Below are positions 32,475 to 34,239 of a DNA stretch of 34,239 nucleotides, in pieces. Each line of letters begins with the position of its first letter. Position 1 is the first letter of the stretch. The notes below the pieces were generated by a model. That model was given only the letters and a program-made list of their open reading frames with translations. It made no database searches and had not been told where the DNA came from. The position numbers were made by a program, and so were the translations under genes. Location: assembly GCA_029550685.1 (NCBI GenBank), contig JAKPGY010000068.1, forward strand, positions 1 to 34,239, written 5' to 3'. The DNA comes from Bacillota bacterium. Lineage in GTDB: Bacteria; Bacillota; Syntrophomonadia; Syntrophomonadales; Syntrophomonadaceae.

Positions 32475-33144
32475 CTTTGATCACGTATCCTACTCCTCTT
32501 ACAGTATGAATCAGTTTTATGCCAAATACCTCATCAATCTTTCCCCGCAAAAAGCGTATATAGACATCAACTACATTGGTATCACCGGCATAATCATAAC
32601 CCCAAACATTCTCCAGCAGGGTTTCCCGTGATACTACCAGGTCTTTGTTTTTAAGGAGAAAGTAAAGCAGGTCGAATTCGCGTTTAGTAAGGTCAATGGC
32701 TGTATCCATATAATTCACGGTGTGGCGGCTGGTATCCAGCTGCAGCCCGCCTGCAGACAGTATCTCGGATTGTTCTGATCTATTAACTAGCCTTAAAGCA
32801 TTGCGGATACGAGCCAGGAGTTCTTCAATTGCAAAAGGCTTGGTGATGTAATCATTAGCCCCGCTGTCCAAGCCGGAAACCTTATCTATCACACTGTCTC
32901 GGGCTGTCAGTAAAATAACTGGAACGGAGGAAACACGACGGATCCTGCGCAATACTTCCATACCACTCATCTTTGGCAGCATGACATCCAACAGAATAAG
33001 GTCGAACTCGCCTGTTTCAGCGAGTTCGAGACCGGTTCTGCCATCGAAAGCTTTGGTGGTTAAATAACCTTCATAGCCAAGTTCCAGTTCAATAAAGCGG
33101 GCGATTTTCTCTTCATCTTCAATAATCAGTATTTTCAAGCTCAT
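32467..33144 (-). CDS. OmpR-family response regulator
   Basis: A 225-residue regulator: receiver with acidic residues IEDEE (8-12), phosphoacceptor Asp53 in LLDVMLPKMSG, conserved Thr in LLTARD and Lys in YITKPFAIEEL, then a winged-helix domain (LTKREFDLLYFLLKN, NVVDVYIRFLRGKID, HTVRGVGYVIKDE). ATG 33144 has only a weak ribosome site (GGGCAGG). It lies 23 bases downstream of the DUF4342 gene and overlaps the kinase gene, so the three are probably one transcript. Confidence 0.94.
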   Translation of the reverse strand: MSLKILIIEDEEKIARFIELELGYEGYLTTKAFDGRTGLELAETGEFDLILLDVMLPKMSGMEVLRRIRRVSSVPVILLTARDSVIDKVSGLDSGANDYITKPFAIEELLARIRNALRLVNRSEQSEILSAGGLQLDTSRHTVNYMDTAIDLTKREFDLLYFLLKNKDLVVSRETLLENVWGYDYAGDTNVVDVYIRFLRGKIDEVFGIKLIHTVRGVGYVIKDE

Positions 33145-33167
33145 AGCAACCTGCCCATTAACTATAT

Positions 33168-33716
33168 TTATATATCATTGATTGACTTTTTCAGGTTTTC
33201 CGCAGCATCTGCCGCGCTATTCATAGCATTATTTATGGTATCGCTGGTGAAATCAGGTCCCACGAAACGATAACGTAAATTAAAGAACAATCCGATAATG
33301 AGCAGCGGAATTGTTATCCAAAAAGCAAATATGATCAGCAGTGCCAGTACAGTTACCGGAAAAGATGCTTTGACTTCCTCACCCTTAAAGATTTCAAAAG
33401 AATTGATGTTGCCTTTGTGAATAACTTTCAGCAAAAACTGCCCAGCCTTTTTAACGGAGGCCCCGAAAGAGTTTTCAGATTTGTGATTATAATGATTTTC
33501 GTTAGCATTAGAATGTGGAGGGGCGTCTTTTGAGTCGGTAGTCTTTTTGCTGTTGAAATAACCGCCTCCGCTGGGAGCTTGTATCTTACCCTGTTTCTCC
33601 AGACTAATAACAGCCTCCAGTATGTCTCCATTGGTCGCATCTAGAACAGCCTTGGCTTCTTCGTAGGTGATATTGGCCATGGAACAGATTTTTTCCACAT
33701 TCTCTAAGGTTGTCAT
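33168..33716 (-). CDS. DUF4342 protein with UBA-like N-terminus
   Basis: A 182-residue protein. The N-terminal 45 residues (TTLENVEKICSMANITYEEAKAVLDATNGDILEAVISLEKQG) have the three-helix UBA/TS-N pattern seen in EF-Ts and NAC. A low-complexity, His/Asn/Ser-rich linker (about 50-85) follows, then the DUF4342 core with a hydrophobic segment of about 28 residues (about 122-148, VLALLIIFAFWITIPLLIIGLFF) and an amphipathic tail. It is thus a membrane-tethered protein with a cytosolic UBA-like domain. ATG 33716 follows AAGGAGG. In Clostridia this family often sits beside two-component genes, as here; its molecular role is not known to me. Confidence 0.82.
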   Translation of the reverse strand: MTTLENVEKICSMANITYEEAKAVLDATNGDILEAVISLEKQGKIQAPSGGGYFNSKKTTDSKDAPPHSNANENHYNHKSENSFGASVKKAGQFLLKVIHKGNINSFEIFKGEEVKASFPVTVLALLIIFAFWITIPLLIIGLFFNLRYRFVGPDFTSDTINNAMNSAADAAENLKKSINDI

Positions 33717-33916
33717 ACTAATTCCTCCTTGTATTCGTCAGTATTATCAATAGTTGTTTAGTGAGTCTCGATAACAATTGACTATGTGTAAATACTAACG
33801 GCCAAACCTTAAAGGGAAATTAGTGCTACATTAAAATAGGATTAAAATTTATTTAACCCAGTTTCATTATAACTGCTTATATGAAATGAGTATACCGAGC
33901 CCAGTTTTCTTTAGAC

Positions 33917-33957
33917 AGGTAACATGTTGCGCGTAGCAAAAACGGAACATGTTACCT
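33917..33957. promoter_or_regulatory. Pair of AACATGTT palindromes (possible operator or hairpin)
   Basis: AGGTAACATGTT (33917-33928) and AACATGTTACCT (33946-33957) are perfect 12-bp inverted repeats 17 nt apart. Each half also contains the 8-bp palindrome AACATGTT, the two centres 25 bp apart. That is compatible with two protein-binding sites or one hairpin. No T-run follows. The rest of 33717-34112 contains no gene that I can support. Confidence 0.45.
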
Positions 33958-34075
33958 TAAGTTTATCTAGGAGGTTGCAGCTGAATTAGCTTAGGTTTCA
34001 ATCTAACCGGATTAAGATGTAATCCCAATTACAGCACAAGGATATATCAGGAACCATTACCAAATGAAGTAAATA

Positions 34076-34102
34076 CCCTATAGTAATAAATCCTTTATAG
34101 GG
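34076..34102 (+). promoter_or_regulatory. Small hairpin abutting the DNRLRE gene ribosome site
   Basis: CCCTATA (34076-34082) pairs with TATAGGG (34096-34102). The last GGG is part of the GGGAGTGAAGG ribosome site, so the hairpin could mask it. It is short and AT-rich, so stability is doubtful. Confidence 0.3.
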
Positions 34103-34112
34103 AGTGAAGGTA

Positions 34113-34239
34113 ATGCCTGTTTCCTTTTTTCTGCCAATTAAGAATGTCTATATTGCTTCAGCTTATCCAGACCAAAACTTTGCCAACCGCAATCAGGGAG
34201 ATGTTTTATTTGTAGGTTCTTTTACCGGTGCTGACGACA
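34113..34239 (+). CDS. N-terminus of a DNRLRE/CBM96-like protein (partial, runs off the window)
   Basis: ATG 34113 behind GGGAGTGAAGG opens 42 codons with no stop up to the window edge: MPVSFFLPIKNVYIASAYPD, then NFANRNQGDVLFVGSF. The 'D/N-x-Y-I-x-S-x-x-P-x-x-N-[FY]-x-N-x3-L-x-V-G' layout is that of DNRLRE (CBM96-type) beta-sandwich domains, which in Clostridia occur in spore-surface and adhesive proteins, often alongside DUF4183. There is no signal peptide. Too little is present to say more about its length or function. Confidence 0.6.
   Translation, partial: MPVSFFLPIKNVYIASAYPDQNFANRNQGDVLFVGSFTGADD

Noticed and set aside
1-34239. CRISPR arrays, tRNA, rRNA, intact insertion sequences
   Set aside because: I looked along both strands and found no regular spaced repeats, no tRNA-like cloverleaf and no transposase with flanking inverted repeats.

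Overview
The window looks like chromosomal DNA of an endospore-forming, probably strictly anaerobic Firmicute of the Clostridia. A Syntrophomonas-like organism is my best guess from gene content, but no rRNA or other marker confirms it. The signs are an alpha/beta small acid-soluble spore protein, DUF4183 and DNRLRE proteins typical of spore formers, an S-layer-anchored protein, OmpR-type two-component pairs, strong AAGGAGG ribosome sites and frequent TTG/GTG starts. I found no rRNA, tRNA, CRISPR array or intact insertion sequence.

Left part (1-5.8 kb): the last 26 codons of a metal P-type ATPase; a 90-180 bp nested inverted repeat; then, on the minus strand, a short DUF1858 gene that my own translation finds interrupted only by one TGA. 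That TGA sits exactly where the family has the second Cys of its CxxC, and a hairpin lies 28 nt downstream, so it is a candidate selenoprotein (CxxU). A spore protein gene, a radical SAM gene, a DUF47/PhoU-like gene and a corA Mg2+ channel gene follow. corA has a previously unlisted 27-codon leader ORF beginning Met-Glu-Pro-Ile-Pro-Glu and a 10-bp hairpin beside its ribosome site. A class A penicillin-binding protein is divergent from corA.

Middle part (5.9-15.1 kb): a long plus-strand run: azlCD amino-acid exporter, a metallo-beta-lactamase-fold hydrolase, a Lon-like AAA protease, a small lipoprotein, a chemotaxis receptor, a DUF2197 zinc-ribbon protein, an alpha/beta hydrolase and a YigZ-family protein, ending against a convergent PaaI-type thioesterase; then RidA. 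The chemotaxis receptor's natural N-terminus seems to be out of frame by one base at an A7 run.

15.1-19.6 kb (minus strand): a tightly packed ABC ATPase - permease - permease - response regulator - histidine kinase operon of the lantibiotic/bacitracin-immunity (LanFEG/BcrAB-like) type. The kinase gene is split by an in-frame TAA just before its second membrane segment.

19.8-25.4 kb (minus strand): a protein with three DUF4183 repeats, a single-domain DUF4183 protein, an acyl-CoA synthetase and a class I aminotransferase, with good hairpin terminators. A MarR regulator is divergent from the aminotransferase.

26.0-27.2 kb is gene debris: a hydrolase cut off just after its nucleophile, a methyltransferase cut in mid-domain, and a degenerate copy of the aminotransferase 5' end about 1.8 kb from the intact gene.

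27.4-34.2 kb: an orphan holin-like protein; a secreted phosphodiester-glycosidase-domain protein with three SLH repeats (cell-surface anchor); and a DUF4342 - response regulator - histidine kinase unit on the minus strand. The right edge holds the first 42 codons of a DNRLRE-type protein preceded by a conspicuous pair of palindromes.
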